From positions 1 through 36,150 of the forward strand of contig JAETSQ010000003.1 in the NCBI GenBank assembly GCA_021769525.1: a stretch of DNA of 36,150 nucleotides, read 5' to 3'. Below, piece by piece: positions 8,065-15,601 of the stretch. The notes under the pieces are model-generated. The model was not told the origin of the DNA and searched no databases. It saw nothing but the letters and a program-made list of their open reading frames with translations. Both the position numbers and the translations under genes were made by a program. The stretch's first letter is position 1. Each line of letters starts with the position of its first letter. The DNA is from Oscillospiraceae bacterium. Lineage in GTDB: Bacteria > Bacillota > Clostridia > Oscillospirales > Ruminococcaceae.

Positions 8065-8096
8065 CTTCTTTTTTCTCACCAGTGAGAAAAAAGAAG
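8065..8096. repeat. Short copy of an intergenic repeat element
   Basis: Perfect 15-bp inverted repeat (8065-8079 and 8082-8096) with a 2-base centre. Its arms, CTTCTTTTTTCTCAC and the complement, match both outer ends of the 197-base element at 27405-27601 (left end TTTTTGCTTCTTTTTCT, right end GTGAGAAGAAAAAGAAG). It looks like an internally deleted or solo-end copy of that element. It lies 26 bases before the DUF554 gene start. Confidence 0.65.
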
Positions 8097-8121
8097 ATTC
8101 TGGACAACGGAAGTGGGAAAC

Positions 8122-8844
8122 ATGACAGGAACCATCATCAATGTGATCGCGGTGCTCCTGGGCGGGTGCATCGGCCTGGGCATCAAGAAGGGCATCCCGG
8201 AGCGGATCAACCAAGCGGTGACCTATATGCTGGGGCTTTCCACCTGCGTCATCGGCCTCAACGGTCTTTTGGGCACCATGCTCACCGTGGACCCCGCCAC
8301 CGGGCGGATCCATTCCTCCGGGGAGCTTCTGCTGCTGGGGAGCCTGGCGGTGGGGGCCCTCTGCGGGGAGCTTTTGCAGATCGAGGAACGGCTGGGCCGG
8401 GTGGGGGACCTGGTGGAGGCGCGGCTGGGGGCCAGCCACTTCTCCAAGGGCTTCATCAGCGCCTCGGTGCTCTTCTGCGTGGGGGCCATGACCATCATGG
8501 GGGCCATCCAGGACGGGCTGGGGCAGGGGTACTCCATCCTCCTCACCAAAAGCTCCCTGGACTTCATCGCCTCCATCATCCTGGCGGCCAGCCTGGGCAT
8601 CGGGGTGCTTTGCTCCGCCGTGACGGTGCTGGTCTACCAGGGAGGGCTCGCCCTTCTGGCGGGGGTCCTCCAGGGGGTGCTGACCGGTGTGCTGCTGGAC
8701 CAGCTCTGCATGGTGGGCTATGCCATCGTCCTGTGCATCGGCATCAATTTCTTCGGCGTGGTGAAGATCAAGACCGCCAGTTTGCTCCCATCCCTGCTGG
8801 TCCCGCTCCTGTATAATGTGCCTATGCTGTTGAAAACTTTGTAG
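8122..8844 (+). CDS. DUF554 family membrane protein (YqgA/YdfK-like)
   Basis: A 240-aa polytopic protein with about seven hydrophobic spans, starting with TGTIINVIAVLLGGCIGLGI and containing FISASVLFCVGAMTIMGA, both typical of DUF554 (E. coli YqgA, B. subtilis YdfK). The role of the family is unknown; transport has been assumed from topology only. The ATG at 8122 is preferred over an in-frame GTG at 8113 because family similarity starts at MTGTI and a purine-rich stretch precedes it. It follows trmD but is separated by about 190 bases holding a hairpin and a repeat copy, so it is probably a separate unit. Confidence 0.85.
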   Translation: MTGTIINVIAVLLGGCIGLGIKKGIPERINQAVTYMLGLSTCVIGLNGLLGTMLTVDPATGRIHSSGELLLLGSLAVGALCGELLQIEERLGRVGDLVEARLGASHFSKGFISASVLFCVGAMTIMGAIQDGLGQGYSILLTKSSLDFIASIILAASLGIGVLCSAVTVLVYQGGLALLAGVLQGVLTGVLLDQLCMVGYAIVLCIGINFFGVVKIKTASLLPSLLVPLLYNVPMLLKTL

Positions 8845-8903
8845 TGATGATGCACAAATAAGAGAAAAAATTTTGGGAGGGAACTGGAAAACAAGCAGAA
8901 AAT

Positions 8904-8932
8904 CCCAGAAAACCTTTGCTTCTGGGTTTTTT
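8904..8932 (+). terminator. Terminator after the DUF554 gene
   Basis: CCCAGAA (8904-8910) pairs with TTCTGGG (8920-8926), followed by six T. It sits directly before the -35 box of the HPr promoter. Confidence 0.8.
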
Positions 8933-8936
8933 GGCG

Positions 8937-8965
8937 TTGACGGAACCGGCCGCTCCGTTTATAAT
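8937..8965 (+). promoter_or_regulatory. Sigma-A promoter of ptsH
   Basis: TTGACG (8937-8942), 17-base spacer, TATAAT (8960-8965). Start of transcription near 8972 and a leader of about 57 bases with TAAGGAG before the ATG. Confidence 0.88.
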
Positions 8966-9028
8966 TTTAGGGTACAAGGCTTTCATTATAGAATTAGCCT
9001 TTCTATCAGAATATAAGGAGTTTTTTCT

Positions 9029-9292
9029 ATGTTTGTGAAAGAAGTTACCGTACAGAACCACGTTGGTCTCCATGCCCGCCCCGCTACCTTCTTTATCCAG
9101 AAGGCCAATGAATTCAAGTCCTCCATCTGGGTGGAAAAAGAAGAGCGCCGGGTCAACGCCAAGAGCCTTTTGGGTGTTCTGTCCCTGGGCATCGTAGGCG
9201 GTACCGCCATCAAGGTCATCGCCGATGGCGCCGATGAGCAGCAGGCCGTGGAGGCTCTCATCAAGCTGGTGGAGTCTGGCTTTGCCGAGTAA
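9029..9292 (+). CDS. ptsH: HPr phosphocarrier protein
   Basis: An 87-aa histidine phosphocarrier of the sugar phosphotransferase system. GLHARPAT carries the phosphorylated His15, which also rules out the paralogue Crh (Gln at this place). AKSLLGVLSLG carries Ser46, the HPr kinase target used in Firmicute carbon catabolite control with CcpA. It is transcribed alone from its own promoter and closed by its own terminator, without ptsI next to it, an arrangement also seen in other clostridia. Confidence 0.97.
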   Translation: MFVKEVTVQNHVGLHARPATFFIQKANEFKSSIWVEKEERRVNAKSLLGVLSLGIVGGTAIKVIADGADEQQAVEALIKLVESGFAE

Positions 9293-9319
9293 TTTCCGCC
9301 ATCGGACCCAAAAGATAGG

Positions 9320-9357
9320 CCACCCCATCCTTTTTCCCCAAGGATGAGGTGGTTTTT
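9320..9357 (+). terminator. Terminator of ptsH
   Basis: CCACCCCATCCTT (9320-9332) pairs with AAGGATGAGGTGG (9340-9352) with one mismatch, followed by five T. Confidence 0.9.
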
Positions 9358-9402
9358 CGATTCCGTGTAACTGCGGTTACCCGCCACAGGAGGCAGAACG
9401 CT

Positions 9403-10740
9403 ATGAAGCAACGGCACATCCCGGCACTGTTTTTAACGCTTGCCCTGGTCCTGGCCGCCTGCGCCCCGGTCCCCCAGCCCCTGCCCCGGCGGCAGCTCCC
9501 GTCCGCCGGGACCTCTTTGGAGCTGGCAGTGGTCACCGATCTGCACTTCCTCAGCCCCAGCCTGGTGCGGGAGGGGGAGGCCTTCACCGCCGCCTACGCC
9601 TACGGGGACGGCAAGCAGATCAACTACATATCACAGCTCTTGGAGGTCTTCCTCCAGGAGATGCTGGAAAGGCGGCCGGACGCCGTCCTCATCACCGGGG
9701 ACCTGACCCTCAACGGGGAGCGGGTGAGCCACCTGGAGCTGGCGGAGCGGTTCCTGCCGCTGCGCCAGGCGGGGATACCGGTGCTGGTGATCCCCGGCAA
9801 CCACGACATCGGCAACGCCTTTTCCTCCGGGTACAACCGGGACAAGCTGTACGATGTGCGCTCGGTGACCTGGCAGGACTTTGCGGAGATCTACCAGAAC
9901 TGCGGCTACGGGGAGGCCGTGAGCCGGGACACCGCCAGCCTCAGCTATCTTTACCCCCTCTCGGAGGACCTGTGGCTCCTGATGGTGGATACCAACCTCT
10001 ACGACCGGGAGGGGGCCAGGAGCATCCCCCAGAACGCGGGGGCCCTCTCCCAGGAGACCCTCCGGTGGCTGGAAGACCGGCTCCGGGAGGCCCAAAGGCA
10101 GGGGGTGGAGGTGGTCACCGCCACCCACCACGGTCTCCTGGATCACACCAGCCGCGGCATGGATGGTTATGTTTTGGACAACGCGGAGGAGATGCTGGCC
10201 CTTTGCGAGAAGTACGGTGTGCGGCTGAACCTCAGCGGCCATGTGCACATCCAGGACATCGCCGGGACCCGGTGGGAGGGGCAGCCCTTTTATGACATCG
10301 CCACCAGCTCTTACGCCGTCTATACCAACCAGTACGGCCTCCTGGAGTACCGTCCGGGGGAGAGCATCACCTACCGCACCCAGGAGGCGGATGTGGAGGG
10401 GTGGGCCGCCCGCACCGGCTCCGCCGACCCGCAGCTCCTGAACTTTGAGGACTACTCCTACCGGTTCTTCTACGATATTTCTTACGAGCGCTCCTATGTC
10501 AACCTGGTGATGGCCCAGCTGAACAAGGATGCCGACCTGGAATTTATGGCCCAGACCATGGCCATCCTGAACCCCGCCTATTTCAGCGGCTACGCCGCGG
10601 AACTGCGGGAGGAGGTGCGGGCCAGCGACCACTACGCCATGTGGAAAAAGCACAGCGGCTTTGCCCCCATCGGGTACATCAACAGTATGCTGGCCCCGCG
10701 GGAGCTGGACCCCCGCCGGCTCACCGTACCGCTGCAATAG
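9403..10740 (+). CDS. Lipoprotein metallophosphoesterase
   Basis: A 445-aa calcineurin-like phosphoesterase predicted to be anchored outside the membrane. The signal peptide ends in the lipobox LAAC (Cys20). Metal-binding motifs appear in order: VVTDLHF (about 48), ITGDLTLNGE (about 102), IPGNHD (about 130), a THH motif (about 244) and the terminal SGHVHIQD (about 278). The rest (about 300-445) is an alpha-helical extension. ATG 9403 is chosen because GGAGG lies about ten bases before it and the signal peptide begins there, although the frame is open further upstream through the ptsH terminator. The substrate is unknown; nucleotide- or phosphodiester-cleaving lipoproteins of this type occur in clostridia. 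Confidence 0.88.
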   Translation: MKQRHIPALFLTLALVLAACAPVPQPLPRRQLPSAGTSLELAVVTDLHFLSPSLVREGEAFTAAYAYGDGKQINYISQLLEVFLQEMLERRPDAVLITGDLTLNGERVSHLELAERFLPLRQAGIPVLVIPGNHDIGNAFSSGYNRDKLYDVRSVTWQDFAEIYQNCGYGEAVSRDTASLSYLYPLSEDLWLLMVDTNLYDREGARSIPQNAGALSQETLRWLEDRLREAQRQGVEVVTATHHGLLDHTSRGMDGYVLDNAEEMLALCEKYGVRLNLSGHVHIQDIAGTRWEGQPFYDIATSSYAVYTNQYGLLEYRPGESITYRTQEADVEGWAARTGSADPQLLNFEDYSYRFFYDISYERSYVNLVMAQLNKDADLEFMAQTMAILNPAYFSGYAAELREEVRASDHYAMWKKHSGFAPIGYINSMLAPRELDPRRLTVPLQ

Positions 10741-10755
10741 CGGGGAGGTACCCGG

Positions 10756-10836
10756 ATGGAAAGAATACTTGCAGCCATCACCTTCCGCGCCAGGGAAGAG
10801 GTGGACCGGTATTTGGAAAGCCTCGCCATGCTGTAA
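10756..10836 (+). CDS. Possible 26-aa small protein
   Basis: Short frame MERILAAITFRAREEVDRYL... beginning 15 bases after the phosphoesterase stop, with GGGGAGG at a good distance before its ATG, and ending just before the terminator hairpin. The peptide is predicted to be one amphipathic helix. The ribosome binding site and position inside the transcript support translation, but it is short and I do not recognise it; it may be the remnant of a longer gene. Confidence 0.4.
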   Translation: MERILAAITFRAREEVDRYLESLAML

Positions 10837-10883
10837 AAAAACCGCCCCTTCCCCACGACAAGGGGGAGAGGCGGTCCTTTTTT
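10835..10883. terminator. Bidirectional terminator, phosphoesterase / carboxypeptidase genes
   Basis: Hairpin ACCGCC...GGCGGT (10841-10875) with inner CCTTCCCC/GGGGGAG pairing, flanked by an A-run (10835-10840) and a T-run (10878-10883), so it can stop both converging transcripts. Confidence 0.88.
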
Positions 10884-10885
10884 GT

Positions 10886-12352
10886 TTATCTCCGGCCGCT
10901 GGAAGAGGTCCGGCGGGGCGGACGGGCCGGTTGGGTGCCGGGCCAGTAGGTGACGTTATCCGGGGGTACGGCACCGACCCCCGGCGGCTGCCGGTACTGT
11001 TGGCGCAGGGCGGCCTGGCGGCGCCTTTTGGCGGCCAGCTGCCGGCGGCGGCGCTCCTCCCGCACCTTGCGGTAGTGCCTGCGGATGAAGAACCGGGCAG
11101 TGAAGAGCAGGAACACCAGAGCGGCCAGTACGATGCCGGCCCACTTGAGGATGAGCAGGGCCGTCTCCTTGAAGGGGTAAACAAAGGTCTGCCCCTGCCA
11201 GATGTCCTTCTGGGCGCCCGCGGCTGCCTGGAGGATGGTATAATCCATGGGGCCTTGGTAGACCTGGGCGCCGGTCTTATCCTGAATGGTGATCTCCGGG
11301 GCGATCTCCTCCCCGTTTTTGTAGCTTTCCGGGATGTTGTAGGTGAAGGTGAGATTTTTGACCGTGGTGCCCTTAGCCACCAGCAGGTGGATGTCCTCCT
11401 TGGCCTGGATCTTCACCCGGCCGATCTTTTTGCCGCTGCCGTCCAGGATGGGAACGTCGAAGTCCTGGATGTTCCCCGCCCGCAGGGAGAGGGTCCCGAA
11501 GTTTTCAAAGCAGTAGTCCAGGAGCTTGTGGGAGTCCTTGTACTTGTCGTAGGAGGAGGGGGAGTCCATGGCCACGCAGATGAGGGTCATATCCCCCCGC
11601 GTGGCGGTGGTGACGATGGTGTGCCGGGCATCGTAGGTGTAGCCCAGCTTGCCGCCGGTGGCCCCCTCGTAGTAGTACTTGGTGTTGGGGTCGATCATGT
11701 TCTGCCGGGTGGTGAAGGGGCGGGCCTGGGGCTGCATATTGGTGGGCTGCATGGTGTAGCTGAGGGCGCCGTAGTATTCGTCAAAGCCCTTCACCCCCAT
11801 GGCCCATTTGGTAATGAGGCACATATCGTAGGCGGTGGTGTAGTGCCCCTCCTGGTCCAGGCCGTTGGGATTGGCAAAGTGGGAGTCCACGGCCCCCAGC
11901 TCCTGGACCTTTTGGTTCATCAGGGGGACAAAATCATCCATATCCCCGGCGCTGTACTGGGCCACCGCGTTGGCCCCGTCGTTGGCGGACATGATCATGG
12001 TTGCCATCAGGGCGTCCCGCAGGCTGATCTCCTCCCCCTCGGTGAGGGCGATATGGGTGGAACCGGCCTCCAGGGAGTGGCAGGTCTTGTAATCCAGCAC
12101 AAAGGTGTCGTCCGGGTCCCCGCCGCGCTCCAAAGCAAGGCCCACCGTCAGGATCTTGGTGATGCTGGCGGGAGCCTTCTGCTTGTTTTTGTCCTTTTCG
12201 ATGAGGACCTGCCCGCTGGCCGCGTCCATGACGCAGTAGGTGTCCGAGATGATCTCCAGGGGCGGGGTGAGGGCGTAGGCGGAGGGGGTCAGGGCGCAGA
12301 AGAGCAGCGCCCCCGCCGCCAGCAGGGAGAGGAACGGTTTTTTCATCGGCAT
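10886..12352 (-). CDS. D-alanyl-D-alanine carboxypeptidase (PBP5/DacF family)
   Basis: Penicillin-binding protein of 488 aa that trims the terminal D-Ala of peptidoglycan pentapeptides. A signal peptide (about 1-27, ending SAYA) is followed by the peptidase S11 domain with the active-site SITK (Ser63, Lys66) and SAN (Ser122-Asn124). The third motif, normally KTG, reads KLG at 235-237, an unusual change. A PBP5-like C-terminal beta domain follows, then a transmembrane helix (about 400-425) and a long Arg/Gln/Pro-rich cytoplasmic-type tail. DacF itself is a forespore protein; whether this one acts in vegetative growth or sporulation cannot be told. The ATG at 12352 has GGAG eight bases upstream. 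Confidence 0.92.
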   Translation of the reverse strand: MPMKKPFLSLLAAGALLFCALTPSAYALTPPLEIISDTYCVMDAASGQVLIEKDKNKQKAPASITKILTVGLALERGGDPDDTFVLDYKTCHSLEAGSTHIALTEGEEISLRDALMATMIMSANDGANAVAQYSAGDMDDFVPLMNQKVQELGAVDSHFANPNGLDQEGHYTTAYDMCLITKWAMGVKGFDEYYGALSYTMQPTNMQPQARPFTTRQNMIDPNTKYYYEGATGGKLGYTYDARHTIVTTATRGDMTLICVAMDSPSSYDKYKDSHKLLDYCFENFGTLSLRAGNIQDFDVPILDGSGKKIGRVKIQAKEDIHLLVAKGTTVKNLTFTYNIPESYKNGEEIAPEITIQDKTGAQVYQGPMDYTILQAAAGAQKDIWQGQTFVYPFKETALLILKWAGIVLAALVFLLFTARFFIRRHYRKVREERRRRQLAAKRRRQAALRQQYRQPPGVGAVPPDNVTYWPGTQPARPPRRTSSSGRR

Positions 12353-12475
12353 AGAAACACTCCAGGCGTGTGTTTGGGAGGTGCGCGGCGAAAGGAGCTT
12401 TTTGCCCTTTCCGGATATTTTTAGGATATGCCGGGGAAGGGGATTCCTTTCCTGGAAAAGATTAGAGATATAATC

Positions 12476-12504
12476 ATTATACCGTTTTTGCCGGCCGATG
12501 TAAA
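12476..12504 (-). promoter_or_regulatory. Sigma-A promoter of the D,D-carboxypeptidase gene
   Basis: On the minus strand TTTACA (12499-12504), 17-base spacer, TATAAT (12476-12481); the leader is about 115 bases. A sigma-A type promoter argues for vegetative expression. Confidence 0.82.
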
Positions 12505-12571
12505 CGGGTGCCGCCGCAAAAAAGGAAAAGAACCGGCCGTTTTTTGTGTCTGCGGAGGTGAGAAGCGGAGG

Positions 12572-12601
12572 AAAAAGGCCTCCCGGTAAGATCGGGAGGC
12601 C
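12572..12601 (-). terminator. Terminator of the cyclophilin gene
   Basis: On the minus strand GGCCTCCCG (12593-12601) pairs with CGGGAGGCC (12577-12585), followed by five T (12572-12576). Confidence 0.9.
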
Positions 12602-12643
12602 CTTTGGCCGCTGGATCTGGAGGGGAGAGGAACAGCTCCCCGG

Positions 12644-13468
12644 TTATTCCTGTACCTCGATGGAGAGGATCTGCACATCGGTGAGGGGCCTATCCTGGTC
12701 ATCGGTCTTCACGGCCGCCATAGCGTCCACCACATCCATGCCGGAGATCACCTGGCCGAATACGGTGTGCTTGTAGTCCAGGTGGGGGGTGCCGCCCACC
12801 TCCCTGTACTTATCGATGGCGGGCTGGTAGGTCGCGAGCATCTCCTCCGGCAGGCCGTTCTTCTGGTAATCCCCCAGCTTGCCGTTGAGCTCCTCCATCA
12901 GGGCCATGGCCTCGCTTTCGGAGGCGTTGTTGAGCTGCCACTGGAACTGGTTCACCGTCCACTGGAACATGGTGTTTTCCGCCATGCTTTCGGCCAGGGG
13001 GTCCTTGCACTGGACGATGAAGAACTGGCTGCCGTTGGTGTTGCTGCCGCTGTTGGCCATGGAGAGGGCGCCCCGGAAGTTGTGGAGCTTATCCGAGAAC
13101 TCATCGGTGAAGCTCTCCCCCCAGATGCTCTCCCCGCCCCGGCCGGTGCCGGTGGGGTCGCCGCCCTGGACCATGAAGTTATTGATGACCCGGTGGAAGA
13201 TGATGCCGTCGTAGTAGCCGTCCTTGGCGTGGGTGATGAAGTTTTCCACCGCCTTGGGGGCTTCCTCCGGGTAGAGCTGCACGGTAATATCCCCGATGGT
13301 GGTCTTGATGACCGCGGTGGGGCCTTTGGCTTCGGCAAACTGGGGGTTGGGCATATCAGCGTCTCCTTCCGTATTTGAAGAACTAAAGGGGTTGGAGCTG
13401 CAGCCTGTGCCGCAGCCCACCAGGATGGCCAGGGTGAGACCGGCCGCCAGGAATTTCTTCATAGACAT
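12644..13468 (-). CDS. Lipoprotein cyclophilin-type peptidyl-prolyl isomerase
   Basis: A 274-aa extracytoplasmic prolyl cis-trans isomerase. The signal peptide has a lipobox at LVGC (Cys19; Cys23 also possible), then a Ser/Asn linker and the cyclophilin core: [59 protein letters not shown] and [14 protein letters not shown]. Residues about 170-225 form a helical insertion between the catalytic parts, seen in other clostridial lipoprotein cyclophilins. The start at 13468 is chosen for AGGAGG ten bases upstream and because the signal peptide begins there; a frame opening at 13510 is rejected. It likely folds secreted proteins after export. Confidence 0.92.
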   Translation of the reverse strand: MSMKKFLAAGLTLAILVGCGTGCSSNPFSSSNTEGDADMPNPQFAEAKGPTAVIKTTIGDITVQLYPEEAPKAVENFITHAKDGYYDGIIFHRVINNFMVQGGDPTGTGRGGESIWGESFTDEFSDKLHNFRGALSMANSGSNTNGSQFFIVQCKDPLAESMAENTMFQWTVNQFQWQLNNASESEAMALMEELNGKLGDYQKNGLPEEMLATYQPAIDKYREVGGTPHLDYKHTVFGQVISGMDVVDAMAAVKTDDQDRPLTDVQILSIEVQE

Positions 13469-13554
13469 TTTGATGGTTCCTCCTGGGATCAAAAAAGGTT
13501 TTGCGGGCACCTGCTCCGGAACGAAGGCCGGGCGGGGTGCTCGCTGCTTTCTTT

Positions 13555-13583
13555 ATTATACCATGGCGGGGGCCTCGAATCAA
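13555..13583 (-). promoter_or_regulatory. Extended -10 promoter of the cyclophilin gene
   Basis: On the minus strand TTGATT (13578-13583), 17-base spacer ending in TGG, TATAAT (13555-13560). The TGN before the -10 box makes it an extended -10 promoter. Confidence 0.85.
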
Positions 13584-13638
13584 CGGATCTGCGGTAATAT
13601 TTTCTTTGCTTTTTGGATGGAGAAAATCTTCAGAACGG

Positions 13639-13668
13639 TTGACTTCCCATGCCGGAATCGGTTAAACT
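13639..13668 (+). promoter_or_regulatory. Candidate promoter of the DUF1292 gene
   Basis: TTGACT (13639-13644), 18-base spacer, TAAACT (13663-13668); the start codon is 52 bases further on. It may also feed the 6S RNA behind the gene. Confidence 0.6.
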
Positions 13669-13720
13669 ATAAGCAGAAGAAAACCACTCCACTACAACAC
13701 AGAAATCCGGAGGACAGAAC

Positions 13721-14050
13721 ATGGAAGAGAACGAGCGCATGGAAAAGGACGTCATCAGCCTGCTGGATGAGGACGGCAAGGAGCACGAATTTGAGATCGT
13801 GGACGCTCTGGAGCTGGAGGAGAAGCAGTACCTGGCCCTGGTGCCCCTTTACGATGAGAGCCAGGCGGCGGAAGCCCTGGAGGACAGCGGGGAACTGGTG
13901 ATCCTCCGGGTGAGCGAGGAAGCGGACGAGGACGGCGAGCAGTACCTGGACGCCATCGAGGATGAGGACGAATACAACCGGGTGGCGGAGCTCTTTATGG
14001 GCCGTCTGGAGGATTACTTCGACTTTGAGGACGGCGAGGCGGAGGAATGA
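13721..14050 (+). CDS. DUF1292 domain protein
   Basis: A 109-aa very acidic protein of the DUF1292 family (YrzB-like), found throughout Firmicutes and of unknown function. The family core is clear: ISLLDEDGKEHEFEIVDALE, then QYLALVPL, then VILRVSEE with the Asp/Glu-rich C-terminus. CCGGAGGACAG precedes the ATG; a second in-frame ATG is six codons later. Homologues usually sit beside yrrK (ruvX) and yrzL; here those genes are absent and the gene stands before the 6S RNA and alr. Confidence 0.88.
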   Translation: MEENERMEKDVISLLDEDGKEHEFEIVDALELEEKQYLALVPLYDESQAAEALEDSGELVILRVSEEADEDGEQYLDAIEDEDEYNRVAELFMGRLEDYFDFEDGEAEE

Positions 14051-14075
14051 TCCCAGGCCGCCCCGCGGTCCCCTG

Positions 14076-14260
14076 CCTGCGGTGTGCGTGATTGCTGGCT
14101 TATATAATCCAACACTTATTTTTTGGGAGTCCCTGCTCCGAAGGACGATTGCAGACCTCCCGGCCCCCGGCCGGACGAAGGGAGCGTGAAGCCCAGGGCG
14201 GACACCCACCTGTCGCAAGACGGGTTTTATCATCCAGCGTAACGGCATTGCGGGTTTTTT
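14076..14260 (+). ncRNA. ssrS: 6S RNA
   Basis: 6S RNA mimics an open promoter and holds the housekeeping RNA polymerase holoenzyme in stationary phase. The 185-base stretch folds as the family does: closing stem CCTGCGGTGT (14076-14085) with GCATTGCGGG (ends 14254), then GCTGG/CCAGC (14094-14098, 14234-14238), a large central bubble of about 26 bases per side, and a terminal stem starting GGGAGTCC/GGACACCC (14125-14132, 14200-14207). The 3' bubble strand holds the small hairpin CCTGTC-GCAA-GACGGG (14209-14224). GACAC..CACCT..AAG..GGGTT..CAGC..CGGCAT matches the E. coli 6S 3' half in order. The RNA ends in six T. No clear promoter of its own is seen. Confidence 0.8.
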
Positions 14261-14271
14261 GGCAAAGCATG

Positions 14272-14309
14272 CCGCCGGACAGGTTCGCGCCTGACCGGCG
14301 GATCTTTTT
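14272..14309 (+). terminator. Terminator behind 6S RNA
   Basis: CCGCCGG-A-CAGG (14272-14283) pairs with CCTG-A-CCGGCGG (14290-14301) around a 6-base loop, followed by ATC and five T. It separates 6S RNA from alr; no strong promoter is evident between this and the alr start. Confidence 0.82.
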
Positions 14310-14347
14310 CTTCCGGCGCATTTCAAAGGAGAGAGGCGGTTGACAGA

Positions 14348-15487
14348 ATGGATTGGACAGAGCGGTGCTGGGCCCAGGTGGATCTGCGGGCCCTGCGGAG
14401 GAACTACCGGCGGCTGCGGAGCCTCCTGGCCCCGGAGCAAAAGTACCTGGCGGTGGTGAAGGCGAACGCCTACGGGCACGGGGCGGTGCCGGTGGCCCTG
14501 GCCCTGGAGGAAGAGGGGGCGGACTGGTTCGGCGTTGCCACCCTGGAGGAAGGGGAGGAGCTGCGCCGCAGCGGGGTGCGGCGGCCCATCCTGATCTTTG
14601 GATACACGCCCCCCGGCGCCGCCCGCCGCCTGGCCGCCGGGGAGCTGACCCAGGGGGTCTTCTCCGGGGAGTACGCCGCCGCCCTGGGGGCACAGGCCGC
14701 CCAAGCGGGGGTGCGGGTGGACTTCCACCTGATGGTGGACAGCGGCATGGGCCGCCTGGGGCTGCGCCCCGGCGAGCCGGACAGCCTCCGGCAGGCGGCG
14801 GAGATACTGGAAAACCCCGCGCTGCGCTGCACCGGGGCCTTTACCCACTTCGCCGTGGCGGACGAGGAGAAGGAGGAGTCCGCCGCCTTTACCGGGGAGC
14901 AGTTCCGGCGGTTTACCGGCTTCTGCCGCTCCCTGGAGGAACAGGGGTTTACATTGGGCCTCCTCCACTGCGCCAACTCGGCGGCGGCCATCCTCTCCCC
15001 GGAAATGCGCCTGGGGATGTGCCGGTTCGGCATCGTCCAGTATGGCCTGGACCCCTCGGAGGAGGTGGGCCTGGCGGGGCTGGAGCCGGTGATGAGCCTG
15101 CGGGCCACCATCGCCATGGTGAAGGAGATCCATCCGGGGGATACGGTGAGCTACGGGCGCCTCTACACCGCGCAGGAGCCCCGGAGGATCGCCACCGTTG
15201 CCATCGGCTACGCGGATGGGTACCCCCGGTGCGGCTGGCAGGGGGGGCGGGTGATCGTCAAGGGGCGGTATGCCCCCATCGCCGGCCGGGTGTGCATGGA
15301 CCAGCTGATGGTGGACGTCACCGAAGTCCCCGGCGCGGCGCCGGGGGACCCGGTCACCCTGGCAGGCAGAGCCGGGGAGGCGGAGATCACCTGGGACGAG
15401 GTGGCGGAAAAGAGCGGCACCGTCTCCTACGAGCGGATCTGTGCCGTCTCCGGCCGGGTGCCCAGGGTGTACATCGACGAAAAATAA
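14348..15487 (+). CDS. alr: Alanine racemase
   Basis: PLP enzyme of 379 aa that interconverts L- and D-alanine for peptidoglycan. The Schiff-base lysine is in VVKANAYGHG (Lys38), the second catalytic base Tyr269 in DTVSYGRLYTAQ, and the domain signatures IGYADGYPR and GRVCMDQLMVDVT are present. Length is typical. The ATG follows an extended purine-rich stretch (AAAGGAGAGAGG) at a longer than usual distance. It is flanked by 6S RNA and closed by its own terminator. Near-convergent with the symporter operon. Confidence 0.97.
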   Translation: MDWTERCWAQVDLRALRRNYRRLRSLLAPEQKYLAVVKANAYGHGAVPVALALEEEGADWFGVATLEEGEELRRSGVRRPILIFGYTPPGAARRLAAGELTQGVFSGEYAAALGAQAAQAGVRVDFHLMVDSGMGRLGLRPGEPDSLRQAAEILENPALRCTGAFTHFAVADEEKEESAAFTGEQFRRFTGFCRSLEEQGFTLGLLHCANSAAAILSPEMRLGMCRFGIVQYGLDPSEEVGLAGLEPVMSLRATIAMVKEIHPGDTVSYGRLYTAQEPRRIATVAIGYADGYPRCGWQGGRVIVKGRYAPIAGRVCMDQLMVDVTEVPGAAPGDPVTLAGRAGEAEITWDEVAEKSGTVSYERICAVSGRVPRVYIDEK

Positions 15488-15509
15488 AAGGGTCCTTCCG
15501 CCCTCCCAA

Positions 15510-15535
15510 ACCACTCGCTTGGCGGGTGGTTTTTT
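15510..15535 (+). terminator. Terminator of alr
   Basis: ACCACTCGC (15510-15518) pairs fully, with one G-U, with GCGGGTGGT (15522-15530), followed by five T. Confidence 0.92.
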
Positions 15536-15549
15536 CTGTGGGCAAGGAA

Positions 15550-15579
15550 AAGCGGAGACGTCCGAGGACGCCTCCGCTT
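15550..15579 (-). terminator. Terminator of the cystine operon
   Basis: AAGCGGAGACGTCC (15550-15563) pairs with GGACGCCTCCGCTT (15566-15579). On the minus strand it is followed by TTCC only, so the T-run is weak; it lies 22 bases after the symporter stop. Confidence 0.65.
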
Positions 15580-15601
15580 ACCGGTTTTTTGCGGTTTGCT
15601 T

